A stretch of 55,203 bases of DNA from Oscillospiraceae bacterium (lineage in GTDB: Bacteria; Bacillota; Clostridia; Oscillospirales; Ruminococcaceae). Shown here piece after piece: positions 41,843-50,424 of this stretch. The notes under the pieces were generated by a model. It was given only the letters and a program-made list of their open reading frames with translations. It made no database searches and was not told the origin of the DNA. A program made the position numbers and the translations under genes. Where the stretch lies: positions 1-55,203 of the forward strand of contig SVMZ01000020.1 in assembly GCA_015067185.1 (NCBI GenBank), given 5' to 3'. Numbering within the stretch: the first letter of the stretch is position 1; each line of letters opens with the position of its first letter.

Positions 41843-43042
41843 TTATCTGTATAATTCCCGGCAGACAGTCTCTGCAACATAATATGCCTCCTGTTCAGAG
41901 AGTTGTGTATGCAGCGGCAATGTCAGCTCCCCCTCATAACTCTGCAGCGAATGGGGGAGTGTTTCCATAGTATATCCCAGAGAGCGATACGCTGTCAGCA
42001 GCGGCAACGGTTTGAAATGTACATTGCAGCAAATTCCTTTTCCAAAAAGCCGTTCCGCCAACCGGTTTCGTCTCTCCTCCGTCTTTTCACACATTCCTGT
42101 CAGGTTGATCATATAAAGATGCCTGTTTGATTCAAAATCCGCTCCGCCGTGGCGCAGCCTCCCGAGCTTCCCTTCAAAAACGCCATCGTATATTTCGCAA
42201 ATTTTCTTTTTCTTTTCCAACATTCCGCTGTATCGTTCCAGTTGTGCTGCACCGATTGCCGCATGGACATCGGTCATATTACATTTCCACCCCGGATACA
42301 CGATGTCATATTCCCAGTTGCCGCTCTCTGCCTTTGTTTTTGCATCTTTGGTCTGCCCGTGGAGCGACATCGTTCTGAATTCACAGTAGAGCCGTTCATC
42401 ATCCAACCCTTCTTTTTTTTGCCAGACAATACATCCGCCTTCCGCTGAGGTAAGATTTTTTACCGCATGGAAAGAGAAACAGCTGAAGTCGGCCGCCATT
42501 CCGCTTTTCCGATTCCGATATACCGAACCAAAACTGTGTGCCGCATCCGCAATCAGGATCGGCCGGCCAAACAGCCGCAGCAGCTCCCTGCTTTCATTTT
42601 TTTTACCGCCGGCCTGCTCCAAAATCTCTCTGATGGCATCATAATCACACATCACTCCGCCAATATCCACCGCAATAACAGCTGCTGTTCTTGATGTAAG
42701 TCTCCGTGCAATTTCTTCGGGATCAATATGATATCCAGCGGCCTGGGTATCTGCCATTACAGGAACCGCTCCTGTGTGGAGCACGGCAGCAGCTGTTGCC
42801 GTGTAGGTATACGCGGGAAGAATCACCTCGTCTCCGACACCGATTTCCAAACGGCGCAGCACCATTTCCAAAGCGGCTGTAGCAGAAGAAAGGCATACTG
42901 CTTTGGGACAGCCTGTCTGTTGGGATATTTTATTTTCAAATTCAGCCGTTTTTTCTCCCGTTGTAATCCAGCCGGAGCGCAGCACATTGCATACGGCCTC
43001 CCGTTCTTTTTCTGTAATATCAGGCGGTGAAAATTTTATCAT
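41843..43042 (-). CDS. DegT/DnrJ/EryC1/StrS family aminotransferase
   Basis: 399-residue PLP enzyme that aminates keto-sugars bound to nucleotides. N-terminus FSPPDITEKEREAVCNVLRS, then GWITTGEKTAEFENKI (the 'G-x-x-T-x-G' block), the cofactor block LIADAAHSFGS, and the PLP lysine in FSFHAVKNLTSAEGG. The C-terminal LYMINLTG block also fits. The ATG at 43042 has GGGAG eight bases upstream; the longer start at 43057 has none. A terminator upstream (43129) separates it from the SPT-SDR unit, so it starts its own operon. Likely makes an amino sugar for a surface glycan. Confidence 0.9.
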   Translation of the reverse strand: MIKFSPPDITEKEREAVCNVLRSGWITTGEKTAEFENKISQQTGCPKAVCLSSATAALEMVLRRLEIGVGDEVILPAYTYTATAAAVLHTGAVPVMADTQAAGYHIDPEEIARRLTSRTAAVIAVDIGGVMCDYDAIREILEQAGGKKNESRELLRLFGRPILIADAAHSFGSVYRNRKSGMAADFSCFSFHAVKNLTSAEGGCIVWQKKEGLDDERLYCEFRTMSLHGQTKDAKTKAESGNWEYDIVYPGWKCNMTDVHAAIGAAQLERYSGMLEKKKKICEIYDGVFEGKLGRLRHGGADFESNRHLYMINLTGMCEKTEERRNRLAERLFGKGICCNVHFKPLPLLTAYRSLGYTMETLPHSLQSYEGELTLPLHTQLSEQEAYYVAETVCRELYR

Positions 43043-43128
43043 ACAAGCATCTCCCATTCAAAATGATAAGAAGGTCCTGTAAATCATTTTCACCGTTTTT
43101 TTCTTTTCTATTCTGTCCTTCATTCAAA

Positions 43129-43164
43129 ATATCCCGCTGTATGCTGCACATACAGCGGGGATAT
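43129..43164 (-). terminator. Terminator ending the murC-radC-SPT-SDR operon
   Basis: On the minus strand, ATATCCCCGCTGTATG pairs with CATACAGCGGGATAT (one bulged base), followed by TTTTGAATG. It lies 15 bases after the SDR stop. Confidence 0.85.
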
Positions 43165-43178
43165 GATTGATTATATCA

Positions 43179-43985
43179 TCAATGTTTGATATACAGCTTG
43201 CCCACAATCCAATTTACTGTCTTTATCGGCAGCATCTTGAACAGTAGCGCAAACAATTTATACTGAAACCCGATGGTAACCAATGGCTTGTGTGAACGGC
43301 GTAAAGCAGTTTTTACAATACATGCAGCCACATATTCTGCCGTCATTCCTTTCTGCTCGTCCTTTTCCATTACAGCCACCGATTTACTTATGGTGCTTCC
43401 GTAGACTCTGTCGGAAACAGCATCACTCTTTTCTCTCGCAGCGGTAAACCCGGTCTTTACATCGCCCGGCATGACTGCCGTGACCCGGATTCCGAAGTCC
43501 TTCAACTCGTTATCCATGGCAAGGCTGAGAGAATTGATGGCAGATTTGGAAGCAGAATAAAACGCCTGAAAGGGAATGGCAAACAACGCTGCCGCCGAAC
43601 TCACATTGATAATTCTCCCTCCGCCACACCGGCGCATAATACCAGCTGCCGCCTGGGAACAGAGCAGTGTCCCGAAAAAGTTGACATCAAACTGCTTTTT
43701 CGCCTGCGAAAGCTCGGTCAACTCCACCGCACCCGAGATACCGAAGCCGGCACAGTTGATCAGCAGCGACAGTCCTTCCGACTCCCGCTCAATCTGTTCA
43801 AACGCCCGTTTTACCGCCGTCTCGTCCGATACATCGGTGGGAATATGGATTGCGTTTCCACCCGGTCTGCGGCTCAGATTATATACTTTCCAACCTTTCT
43901 CCGTCAGCAGGTTGGCGACAGCAAGTCCAATTCCTCCGGAGGCCCCCGTCACCACTGCTGTTCGGATGCGATTATTTTTTATCAC
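43179..43985 (-). CDS. Short-chain dehydrogenase/reductase next to the SPT-like enzyme
   Basis: 268-residue classical SDR. The cofactor motif is TGASGGIGLAVANLL near residues 14-28, the NAG-type block reads LLINCAGFGISG, and the catalytic Ser and YxxxK lie in INVSSAAALFAIPFQAFYSA-SK (Tyr and Lys present). A hydrophobic C-terminal tail (LFALLFKMLPIKTVNWIVG) suggests membrane association. Start is GTG at 43985 with GGAGG six bases upstream, overlapping the SPT-like gene by 14 bases. That coupling, plus the membrane-prone tail, fits a 3-ketosphinganine-reductase-like role. This is an inference from context. Confidence 0.85.
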   Translation of the reverse strand: MIKNNRIRTAVVTGASGGIGLAVANLLTEKGWKVYNLSRRPGGNAIHIPTDVSDETAVKRAFEQIERESEGLSLLINCAGFGISGAVELTELSQAKKQFDVNFFGTLLCSQAAAGIMRRCGGGRIINVSSAAALFAIPFQAFYSASKSAINSLSLAMDNELKDFGIRVTAVMPGDVKTGFTAAREKSDAVSDRVYGSTISKSVAVMEKDEQKGMTAEYVAACIVKTALRRSHKPLVTIGFQYKLFALLFKMLPIKTVNWIVGKLYIKH

Positions 43986-45165
43986 GGAGCTCCTCCCGCA
44001 TCACACGGCCGATGATCTCGGCAGCTTCGTCCAGCAGTTCTTCCGTATGGGTTGCCATCAGGCTGCACCGAAGCATGCAGCCTCCCTGCGGTGCTGCCGG
44101 CGGAAGTACCGGATTTACATATACCCCTGCATCATACAGCTTCTTGGAGATGATCAGCGTATCCACTTCGTCATATGTATAGAAGGGAACGATCGGAACC
44201 ATCTCATCGCCTTCTTTAATCTCTACGCCCTGACGTTTGATTGCCGCACGCAGATACTTGGCAAGATAGGTCAGACGCTGAACCAACTCCGGTTCCCGTT
44301 TGATAATTCTGAGGGCAGCAAGTGCTGTTGCACAGCTGGCAGGGGTGATGGATGCACTGAATATGTAGGGTCTGGAGGTGTGTTTGATGTAGTCTCCCAC
44401 CCGTGCGCTGGTGGCACAGAAACCTCCCAGGCTAGCCAGCGACTTGGAGAAGGTGCTCATGATAATATCCACTTTATCGGTTAGCCCAAAATAATCGGCA
44501 GTCCCTCTTCCGCAGTCTCCGAGCACACCAAAACCATGGGCATCGTCCACCATGGTTCTGGCATTGTATTTCTCTGCAAGGGCTACAATCTCCGGCAGCT
44601 TGCAGATGTCACCGCTCATGCTGAAAACACCGTCGGTAACAATCAGCTTTCCGGCTTCTGCGGGCAGCTTCTGCAGTTGGCGCTCCAGATCTTCCATATC
44701 ATTATGTTTATATCTGACCATGGTACCATAGCTCAGTTTACACGCATCATAGATACTGGCATGGTTTTCGCGGTCGGAAAGGATGTAATCATTTCTGGAA
44801 ACAATGGCACTGATAATGCCGAGATTGCTCTGGAATCCGGTGGAAAAGGTGATGACAGATTCCTTCCCCACAAATTCTGCCAACTCTGCTTCCAGTTCGG
44901 TATGCAGCTGCAGTGTTCCATTGAGGAAACGGGAACCGGAACACCCTGTGCCATATTTCTTGATTGCTTCCACACCGGCTTCAATTACTTCCTCTCTGAC
45001 AGTCAGCCCGAGATAATTGTTGGAGCCCAGCATAATGCGGCGTTTTCCTTCCATGATGACTTCCACATCCTGTCTGGACTCAAGCTCATGGAAATAGGGA
45101 TAAATTCCTTTTTCTCTTATCTCTTTTAACATGGTAAGGTTATCGCATTTTTGAAATAGTGGCAT
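43972..45165 (-). CDS. Serine palmitoyltransferase-like alpha-oxoamine synthase
   Basis: 397-residue PLP enzyme that condenses an amino acid with an acyl-CoA. Fold-specific blocks: LGSNNYLGLT, GTGCSGSRFLNGTLQLHTEL, RNDYILSDRENHASIYDACK, the cofactor Asp in TMVDDAHGFGVLGD, and PLP lysine in STFSKSLASLGGFCA. The late loop VNPVLPPAAPQGGCMLRCSL followed by MATHT is closer to bacterial serine palmitoyltransferase than to KBL or BioF, as I recall them. I chose the ATG at 45165, with AGGAGG seven bases upstream; the longer frame starts inside radC. KBL or an autoinducer synthase remain alternatives. It is coupled to the SDR gene. Confidence 0.8.
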   Translation of the reverse strand: MPLFQKCDNLTMLKEIREKGIYPYFHELESRQDVEVIMEGKRRIMLGSNNYLGLTVREEVIEAGVEAIKKYGTGCSGSRFLNGTLQLHTELEAELAEFVGKESVITFSTGFQSNLGIISAIVSRNDYILSDRENHASIYDACKLSYGTMVRYKHNDMEDLERQLQKLPAEAGKLIVTDGVFSMSGDICKLPEIVALAEKYNARTMVDDAHGFGVLGDCGRGTADYFGLTDKVDIIMSTFSKSLASLGGFCATSARVGDYIKHTSRPYIFSASITPASCATALAALRIIKREPELVQRLTYLAKYLRAAIKRQGVEIKEGDEMVPIVPFYTYDEVDTLIISKKLYDAGVYVNPVLPPAAPQGGCMLRCSLMATHTEELLDEAAEIIGRVMREELRDKK

Positions 45166-45194
45166 TTTCCGTCCTCCTTGAACACAATAATTTA

Positions 45195-45884
45195 TTACAT
45201 ATACCCCCATTGAAACATGGACATATATTCATCACCTGAAACAATAACATGATCCAACAATCTGACATCAATCGTTTCCAACAGACTTTTGATAAGCTGT
45301 GTAGCCTTTAAGTCCTCCTCGGAGGGAAACAACAGTCCTGACGGATGATTGTGCGTCAACACCACACCGGCAGCACCACATTTCAGTACCGCTTCAACAA
45401 TTTTCCGGGTTCCTGTCTCAACACCTATCGTTACGCCTGTGGCTAACTGTTTATATGCCAAAAATCTGTTTCTGCCATCAAGACAAACCACACCAACCAC
45501 TTCTTCGGTGATACCGAACATTCTGCAAACCAGATAAGTTCCGTATTTATCCACCGAATCCATCAGCATATCCACATCGCATTTGTCACGATAATAGACC
45601 TTGAATGACTCCTGCACCAGTTTAATCATGGTTGCTGTTTTTGCACCGACACCGTTAATTTGTGTAAGTTCCGGGATGGTTGCATCAAGAACTCTTGAAA
45701 AGGAACCGAATTCTCTGAGCAGTTTCCGTGCCATCCCTTTGGTGTCGTTTCTGGGAATGGTAAGGTATAACAACATCTCCATCATCTGTTCATCATCAAA
45801 TGCTTCCACACCGCATCTTCTCAGTTTGTCAAGCATCCGTTCACGATGACCCTCATGAGGATTTTTCTCCTTTTCCCCATCCAT
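45195..45884 (-). CDS. radC: RadC family JAB-domain protein
   Basis: 229-residue protein with an N-terminal helix-hairpin-helix region (RVLDATIPELTQINGVGAKT) and a C-terminal JAMM/MPN domain with the zinc motif THNHPSGLLFPSEED. The old link with DNA repair is doubtful, and the molecular role is unknown. Start chosen at the second ATG (45884), seven bases after AAGGTGG. It lies 24 bases after murC and 29 bases before the SPT-like gene, probably one operon. Confidence 0.92.
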   Translation of the reverse strand: MDGEKEKNPHEGHRERMLDKLRRCGVEAFDDEQMMEMLLYLTIPRNDTKGMARKLLREFGSFSRVLDATIPELTQINGVGAKTATMIKLVQESFKVYYRDKCDVDMLMDSVDKYGTYLVCRMFGITEEVVGVVCLDGRNRFLAYKQLATGVTIGVETGTRKIVEAVLKCGAAGVVLTHNHPSGLLFPSEEDLKATQLIKSLLETIDVRLLDHVIVSGDEYMSMFQWGYM

Positions 45885-45908
45885 TTTCATTCCACCTTGT
45901 ATCTGTAT

Positions 45909-47285
45909 TTATTTCAGCATCATTTTCGCACATTTATAAACATCGCCGCAGCCGAGTGTGATTACCAGATCACCCTCTTCTGCATTGGCCATAGTGTATA
46001 AAGCCATCTCTTCAAAGGTCGGGAACCAGACACAGCCCTCTATCTTTTCACAAAGATCTTTTGCGTAAATGTTATAGGTATTCTTCTCGCGGGAACCCAT
46101 GATCTCCGAAAGAACAACCCGGTCGGCAATGGCAAGAACTCTTGCAAAATCATCCAGCAGCATGGCTGTCCTTGAATAGGTGAATGGCTGGAACACTGCC
46201 CAAACCTTTTTAAATCCCATCTCTTTTGCTGCCGTCAATGTGACCTCCAGCTCTGCAGGATGATGGGCATAATCATCTGCTATCGTCACACCGTTTTTAT
46301 GACCAAGTATCTCAAACCGACGGTGAGCACCCCGGAATTTGGCAATACCTTCTGCAATTACCTTCGGGGAAACACCCAGTTCTGCCGCTGCCGCACAGGC
46401 GGCAACCGCATTGATTACGTTATGTTTTCCCGGAATATGCAGTTCGATATCCGTCATTTTTTCTCCTCGGTACATCAGCTCAAATACGGTTGCCACCGTC
46501 TCGCCGCTGATCTGCATCCGGATATTCTGCGGATAATAATCACAGCTGTTATCCCATCCAAACAGCACCACCGTTTTTTCAATTTCCGTCAGTGCTTTTC
46601 TTGTATTTTCATCGCTTCCGTTAGCCAGTACCAGCCCGCTGGCCAGTTTGGCAAACCGGTTAAAGGAGCGAATAGAATTCTCGATGCATTTAAAATACTC
46701 CATATGATCCGCATCAATATTCAGAATCAAGGAAAGATAGGGGTGCAGCTTGAGAAAGGTATCCACAAACTCGCAGGCCTCACATACCATATATTCGCTG
46801 TTTCCCGCACGTCCGTTTCCACCAATGGCATCCAGCTTTCCGCCGATCACCACCGTGGGATCCAGTTCTGTCTCCATAAGAATCTGAGTTATCATGGATG
46901 TAACTGTGGTTTTGCCGTGGGTACCGGATACACAGACAGCTTTGTCATAATCCGCACTAACTGCCCCCAACAGCACCGAACGTTCCACCACAGGGATTCC
47001 GCTGGCCTTTGCTGCCACCAACTCCGGATTATCCGGTAATATGGCCGCTGTGTGTACGATCAGATCAGCACCTTCAAAATTTTTCGGATCATGCCCCATA
47101 TGCACCGTGATGCCCATTGCCCGTTCCGCTTCGATGGTGTCGCCTTCGTTGTTGTCCGAACCCGTAATCGTATATCCTTTGGAATGAAGGATCTGCACCA
47201 ACGGGTACATACCCGATCCGCCGATCCCGATAAAATGTATATGTTTCTTTCCAGCAAGAAGTTCTTTCGTTGAAATATTGGTCAT
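45909..47285 (-). CDS. murC: UDP-N-acetylmuramate--L-alanine ligase
   Basis: 458-residue Mur ligase that adds L-Ala to UDP-MurNAc in peptidoglycan precursor synthesis. The N-terminal UDP-binding motif is HFIGIGGSGMYPLVQIL, the ATP loop is VCVSGTHGKTTVTSMI, and the C-terminal block reads DDYAHHPAEL followed by VFQPFTYSRT. All three domains are present and length is normal. The ATG at 47285 has GGAGG five bases upstream. A TATAAT on the minus strand near 47340 may be its -10. It leads the murC-radC-SPT-SDR operon and is divergent from spoVG. Confidence 0.96.
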   Translation of the reverse strand: MTNISTKELLAGKKHIHFIGIGGSGMYPLVQILHSKGYTITGSDNNEGDTIEAERAMGITVHMGHDPKNFEGADLIVHTAAILPDNPELVAAKASGIPVVERSVLLGAVSADYDKAVCVSGTHGKTTVTSMITQILMETELDPTVVIGGKLDAIGGNGRAGNSEYMVCEACEFVDTFLKLHPYLSLILNIDADHMEYFKCIENSIRSFNRFAKLASGLVLANGSDENTRKALTEIEKTVVLFGWDNSCDYYPQNIRMQISGETVATVFELMYRGEKMTDIELHIPGKHNVINAVAACAAAAELGVSPKVIAEGIAKFRGAHRRFEILGHKNGVTIADDYAHHPAELEVTLTAAKEMGFKKVWAVFQPFTYSRTAMLLDDFARVLAIADRVVLSEIMGSREKNTYNIYAKDLCEKIEGCVWFPTFEEMALYTMANAEEGDLVITLGCGDVYKCAKMMLK

Positions 47286-47502
47286 ACTTGCCTCCGTAAA
47301 AGGAATAATCACCGTTTCCGCAAATGCGGGGGGTAATTATTATTATAAAGCTTTTTTTTGCAAAAATAAATAGTTTTTCAATATTTTACCGTAATATCTG
47401 TATTTTACTCATCTTTTCTCTTTGATAAACCACGTATATTTAGGTCTCTCTCTGTTCATAATATCATCAACACTTGATTTTCCGGAGGTTGCAGCTGTCG
47501 TT

Positions 47503-47793
47503 ATGAACATTACGGATATCCGCGTCAGGAAAATATATGACGATCCGCGCTTAAAAGCTCTCGTTTCCATTACCATCGATGGAGACTTTGCCGTCCATGA
47601 TATTAAAGTGATTCACGGTCCCGAACGGATTTTTGTTGCCATGCCCAGCCGGCGGGATGAAACCGGCACCTTCCGCGATATCGTCCATCCCATCTCCCGG
47701 GAATCCAGAGAACAGCTTGAAACCGCCGTTTTGGATGCCTACCGCCTGCACACCGCAGCAGATCTTTCCGACGAATCTCCCGTCAAAAATTGA
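47503..47793 (+). CDS. spoVG: Septation/sporulation regulator SpoVG
   Basis: 96-residue nucleic-acid-binding regulator. Clear match through ITDIRVRKIYDDPRLKALVS, VIHGPERIFVAMPSRRDETG and FRDIVHPISRESREQLETAV. Length is typical. The ATG at 47503 lies 14 bases after GGAGG, which is long but is the only site near; the in-frame ATG at 47422 would add a tail not seen in the family. A terminator hairpin starts at the stop codon. Divergent from murC. Confidence 0.93.
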   Translation: MNITDIRVRKIYDDPRLKALVSITIDGDFAVHDIKVIHGPERIFVAMPSRRDETGTFRDIVHPISRESREQLETAVLDAYRLHTAADLSDESPVKN

Positions 47794-47823
47794 GAAGCAC
47801 TCCCTGTTATAAGGGAGTGCTTC
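47794..47823 (+). terminator. Rho-independent terminator of spoVG
   Basis: GAAGCACTCCC pairs perfectly with GGGAGTGCTTC around an 8-base loop, then CTCCTTTC. It directly follows the spoVG stop codon. Confidence 0.85.
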
Positions 47824-47865
47824 CTCCTTTCATGTCTGGTATCCTATCCCCATACTCCTGCTCTG

Positions 47866-48438
47866 TTACAGCAGAATCGGCTGCAGCTGAACTCCCGCCA
47901 ATGCCGCCTGAATACTTTCATCCGTTCTTGAAAAATCACATACGGCTGAAGTCGGTTTTTTCAAAGGATCATCTTGTGCCAATGGAATAAAAAATACATT
48001 TTTCACATTCATTAGCAGCCCGATATTCTTGGCGGAAGCAGACAGAGCATCGTTGCTGGACACTCCAATGATCAACGGTTTGCCGTTGCGCAGATTTGCC
48101 TTTGCCGCCATCGTTACAGCTGTATCAGTGATTCCGTTGGCCAATTTTCCCAGCGTATTTCCGGTGCAAGGAATAATCACCAGTGCATCCAGCAAGCATT
48201 TTGGTCCGATTGGCTCCGCAGCTGTAATGCTGTTTATAATCTTTCTTCCGCTGGCACGCTCAAAACGCTCGATATGCTCTTCTGCTTTTCCAAATCTCGT
48301 ATCTGTGCCGGAAGAAAACTCAGACATAATTGGAATCATGTCGTAATTTTCCGCCAGTTTTTCAATTTCGGTCAGTACTTTTGAAAAGGTGCAGAAAGAT
48401 CCTGTCATTGCCACCCCAAGCGTTATTCTTTTTCTCAT
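47866..48438 (-). CDS. dpaB: Dipicolinate synthase subunit B (flavoprotein)
   Basis: 190-residue flavoprotein-fold subunit (SpoVFB) that makes spore dipicolinic acid with DpaA. Blocks: LGVAMTGSFCTFSKV at the N-terminus, IIPCTGNTLGKLANGITDTA and KPLIIGVSSNDALS, all family-typical. The ATG at 48438 follows AAAGGAGGAG and overlaps the dpaA stop by four bases (ATGA), so the subunits are translationally coupled. The longer frame from 48537 lies in dpaA and is not the start. Expected to be expressed in the mother cell late in sporulation. Confidence 0.93.
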   Translation of the reverse strand: MRKRITLGVAMTGSFCTFSKVLTEIEKLAENYDMIPIMSEFSSGTDTRFGKAEEHIERFERASGRKIINSITAAEPIGPKCLLDALVIIPCTGNTLGKLANGITDTAVTMAAKANLRNGKPLIIGVSSNDALSASAKNIGLLMNVKNVFFIPLAQDDPLKKPTSAVCDFSRTDESIQAALAGVQLQPILL

Positions 48439-49331
48439 TGCATGCTCCTCCTTTCCCGCAGAATATTCAATATCGTATCTCTCATAATGTCGCCCGCCGT
48501 TATGGGCGCCACCTTTCCCGGCAGCGACAAGGCCCATATTGTGTGGATTCCCAACCGTTTTGCCATCTCAAAATCCACGCCGCCCGGCTTGGAGGCCAGA
48601 TCAAGCACCAGACAATCTCTGCGCAATGCCCGCAAAATATCTTCTCCGAATATCATAGCGGGAACAGTATTAAAAAGCACCTCAAAATCACCTGCACCTC
48701 CGGAAAGACCGGATATATGCATTGCACTCATACCGTTTGCCTCTATTTCTGCCAGATCTTTCGGTTTTCTTGCCGCCACACTTACATTTGCTCCCATGGC
48801 GCAGAGCAGTGCTGCCAACCTCTTACCTACTTTTCCATACCCTGTTACAAGGCATTTGCTGCCCCGTATGGTAGCCGCTCTCTCTGCCATGGCGATCGCT
48901 ACAGCTCCCTCTGCCGTGGGTACCGCATTGAGCACCGCAAATTCCTCTCTTTTCGCATAATCTTCCGTGGTAATTCCTCTCTCTTCTGCTCGCTCCCGAA
49001 ATTCTTTCGACAGCATACCGCCTACCAGAATGCTGCCGGGCTTTGCATAGCGCAGACAGTCATCCAACGGGATTTCCCGTGTACTGAGCATGGAATTAAC
49101 GGTTTTATCGTCCAGAGAAGCTGGCAGCGGCAGTACAATCACATTACTTTTCTCCAGAGCTTCCCTGATATTTTCTGATCGGATGATCTTATCGGACACG
49201 TACACATCCAGATCAAAAAACAAACCATACACCGTATAACCGGATACAGCGAGTGCATTGGCAAGCCGTGCCTGCCGCAGATCTCCACCTACCACCGCAA
49301 AAATGCAATCTTTCATAAATTCTATGTACAT
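48435..49331 (-). CDS. dpaA: Dipicolinate synthase subunit A
   Basis: 298-residue subunit (SpoVFA) that forms dipicolinate from dihydrodipicolinate-type precursors. N-terminal FAVVGGDLRQARLANAL, central VLNAVPTAEGAVAIAMAERA, a Rossmann motif CLVTGYGKVGKRLAALL, and LDLASKPGGVDFEMAKRLG are family-specific. The ATG at 49331 has AGGAGG five bases upstream; longer starts to 49412 lack a site. Followed by dpaB with a four-base overlap. A mother-cell sigma-K promoter is expected from the family but was not identified. Confidence 0.94.
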   Translation of the reverse strand: MYIEFMKDCIFAVVGGDLRQARLANALAVSGYTVYGLFFDLDVYVSDKIIRSENIREALEKSNVIVLPLPASLDDKTVNSMLSTREIPLDDCLRYAKPGSILVGGMLSKEFRERAEERGITTEDYAKREEFAVLNAVPTAEGAVAIAMAERAATIRGSKCLVTGYGKVGKRLAALLCAMGANVSVAARKPKDLAEIEANGMSAMHISGLSGGAGDFEVLFNTVPAMIFGEDILRALRRDCLVLDLASKPGGVDFEMAKRLGIHTIWALSLPGKVAPITAGDIMRDTILNILRERRSMQ

Positions 49332-49478
49332 ACCAACCTCCTGTTTGCTGCATTTCATATACCGTACCTGCAGTATACATATGCCGATCTCAATATCATG
49401 GTATGTCGTCATCCTCTCTTCGGTTCCCTTTCCCTCTTCATTTTCCTGTGTCTTTTTTGTTTTTTCAGCATTGCAGGG

Positions 49479-49507
49479 TTGCTTTTTTCCTGTTTAGGTT
49501 GTAATAT
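49479..49507 (+). promoter_or_regulatory. Sigma-A promoter of the RpiR regulator
   Basis: TTGCTT (49479-49484), 17-base spacer, TAATAT (49502-49507). A small inverted repeat, TTAAG-TTT-CTTAA, lies just downstream and could be an autoregulatory operator. Confidence 0.6.
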
Positions 49508-49554
49508 TATAATTAAGTTTCTTAACGATTATTGTGTTTTTGAGGTTGTATGTA

Positions 49555-50424
49555 ATGCTGAACGATATTCTCAAAACGATTGCGGATAAATATCCCCATA
49601 TGTCCAAAGGACACCGCAATATTGCCAATTACATAAAAGAAAACTATAATAAGGCCGCCTTTATGACCGCTGCCAAATTAGCGGAAGCAGTAGGAATCAG
49701 CGAGTCCACCGTTGTCCGTTTTGCCTACGAACTTGGATATGACGGTTATCCGCAGCTGCAAAAAATGCTGCAAAGCCTTGCACGCAGCCGCTTGACCTCT
49801 GTCCAGCGTATTGAATTGGCAGAAGAGCATCTGAATAATTCCGACGTGCTTAAAAAGGTAGTCGGTAAAGATATCGACAATCTTCGCCACACCCTTGAAG
49901 ATATCTCTAAAAAGGATTTTGACAAAGCTGCGGAAGCCATTGCCGGTGCCAAAAACATCTACATCATCGGTGTACGCTCTTCCCATTCTCTTGCTTCTTT
50001 TATGTCTTTCTACTTTAATCATATTTTCGGCAATGTCAGAAATGTAAACACCACCAGTGTCAGTGAAATGTTTGAACAAATCATTCGCATTGGTCCCGGC
50101 GATGTGCTGATCGGTGTCACCTTTCCCCGCTATTCTCAGCGCACTGTCAAAGCCGCAAAGTATGCCCATGAAAGCGGAGCCTGTGTTGTCTCCATCACCG
50201 ATTCCGCCTCCTCTCCCATTGTAAAATATTCCGATGTCGCTCTTTTTGCCAAAAGCGATATGGCCTCCTTTGTCGATTCTCTGGTGGCACCGCTCAGTAT
50301 CATCAATGCACTGATTGTGGCCGTCGGTCTGCTGCATGAGGAAGATCTCTCCGAAACCTTCCATAAACTGGAGCGGGTCTGGAAAGAATACAATGTATAC
50401 CAACAGGAGGACGAAAGTGAATAA
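49555..50424 (+). CDS. MurR/RpiR family transcriptional regulator
   Basis: 289-residue regulator with an N-terminal HTH_6 domain (AAKLAEAVGISESTVVRFAY, residues ~38-57) and a C-terminal SIS sugar-phosphate-binding domain (NIYIIGVRSSHSLASFMSFY, GDVLIGVTFPRYSQRTVKAA, and ACVVSITDSASSPIVKYSDV). The ATG at 49555 lies nine bases after GAGG; the upstream ATG at 49534 lacks a site. It overlaps the flavoprotein gene by 8 bases. The effector is likely a phosphosugar. Confidence 0.92.
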   Translation: MLNDILKTIADKYPHMSKGHRNIANYIKENYNKAAFMTAAKLAEAVGISESTVVRFAYELGYDGYPQLQKMLQSLARSRLTSVQRIELAEEHLNNSDVLKKVVGKDIDNLRHTLEDISKKDFDKAAEAIAGAKNIYIIGVRSSHSLASFMSFYFNHIFGNVRNVNTTSVSEMFEQIIRIGPGDVLIGVTFPRYSQRTVKAAKYAHESGACVVSITDSASSPIVKYSDVALFAKSDMASFVDSLVAPLSIINALIVAVGLLHEEDLSETFHKLERVWKEYNVYQQEDESE

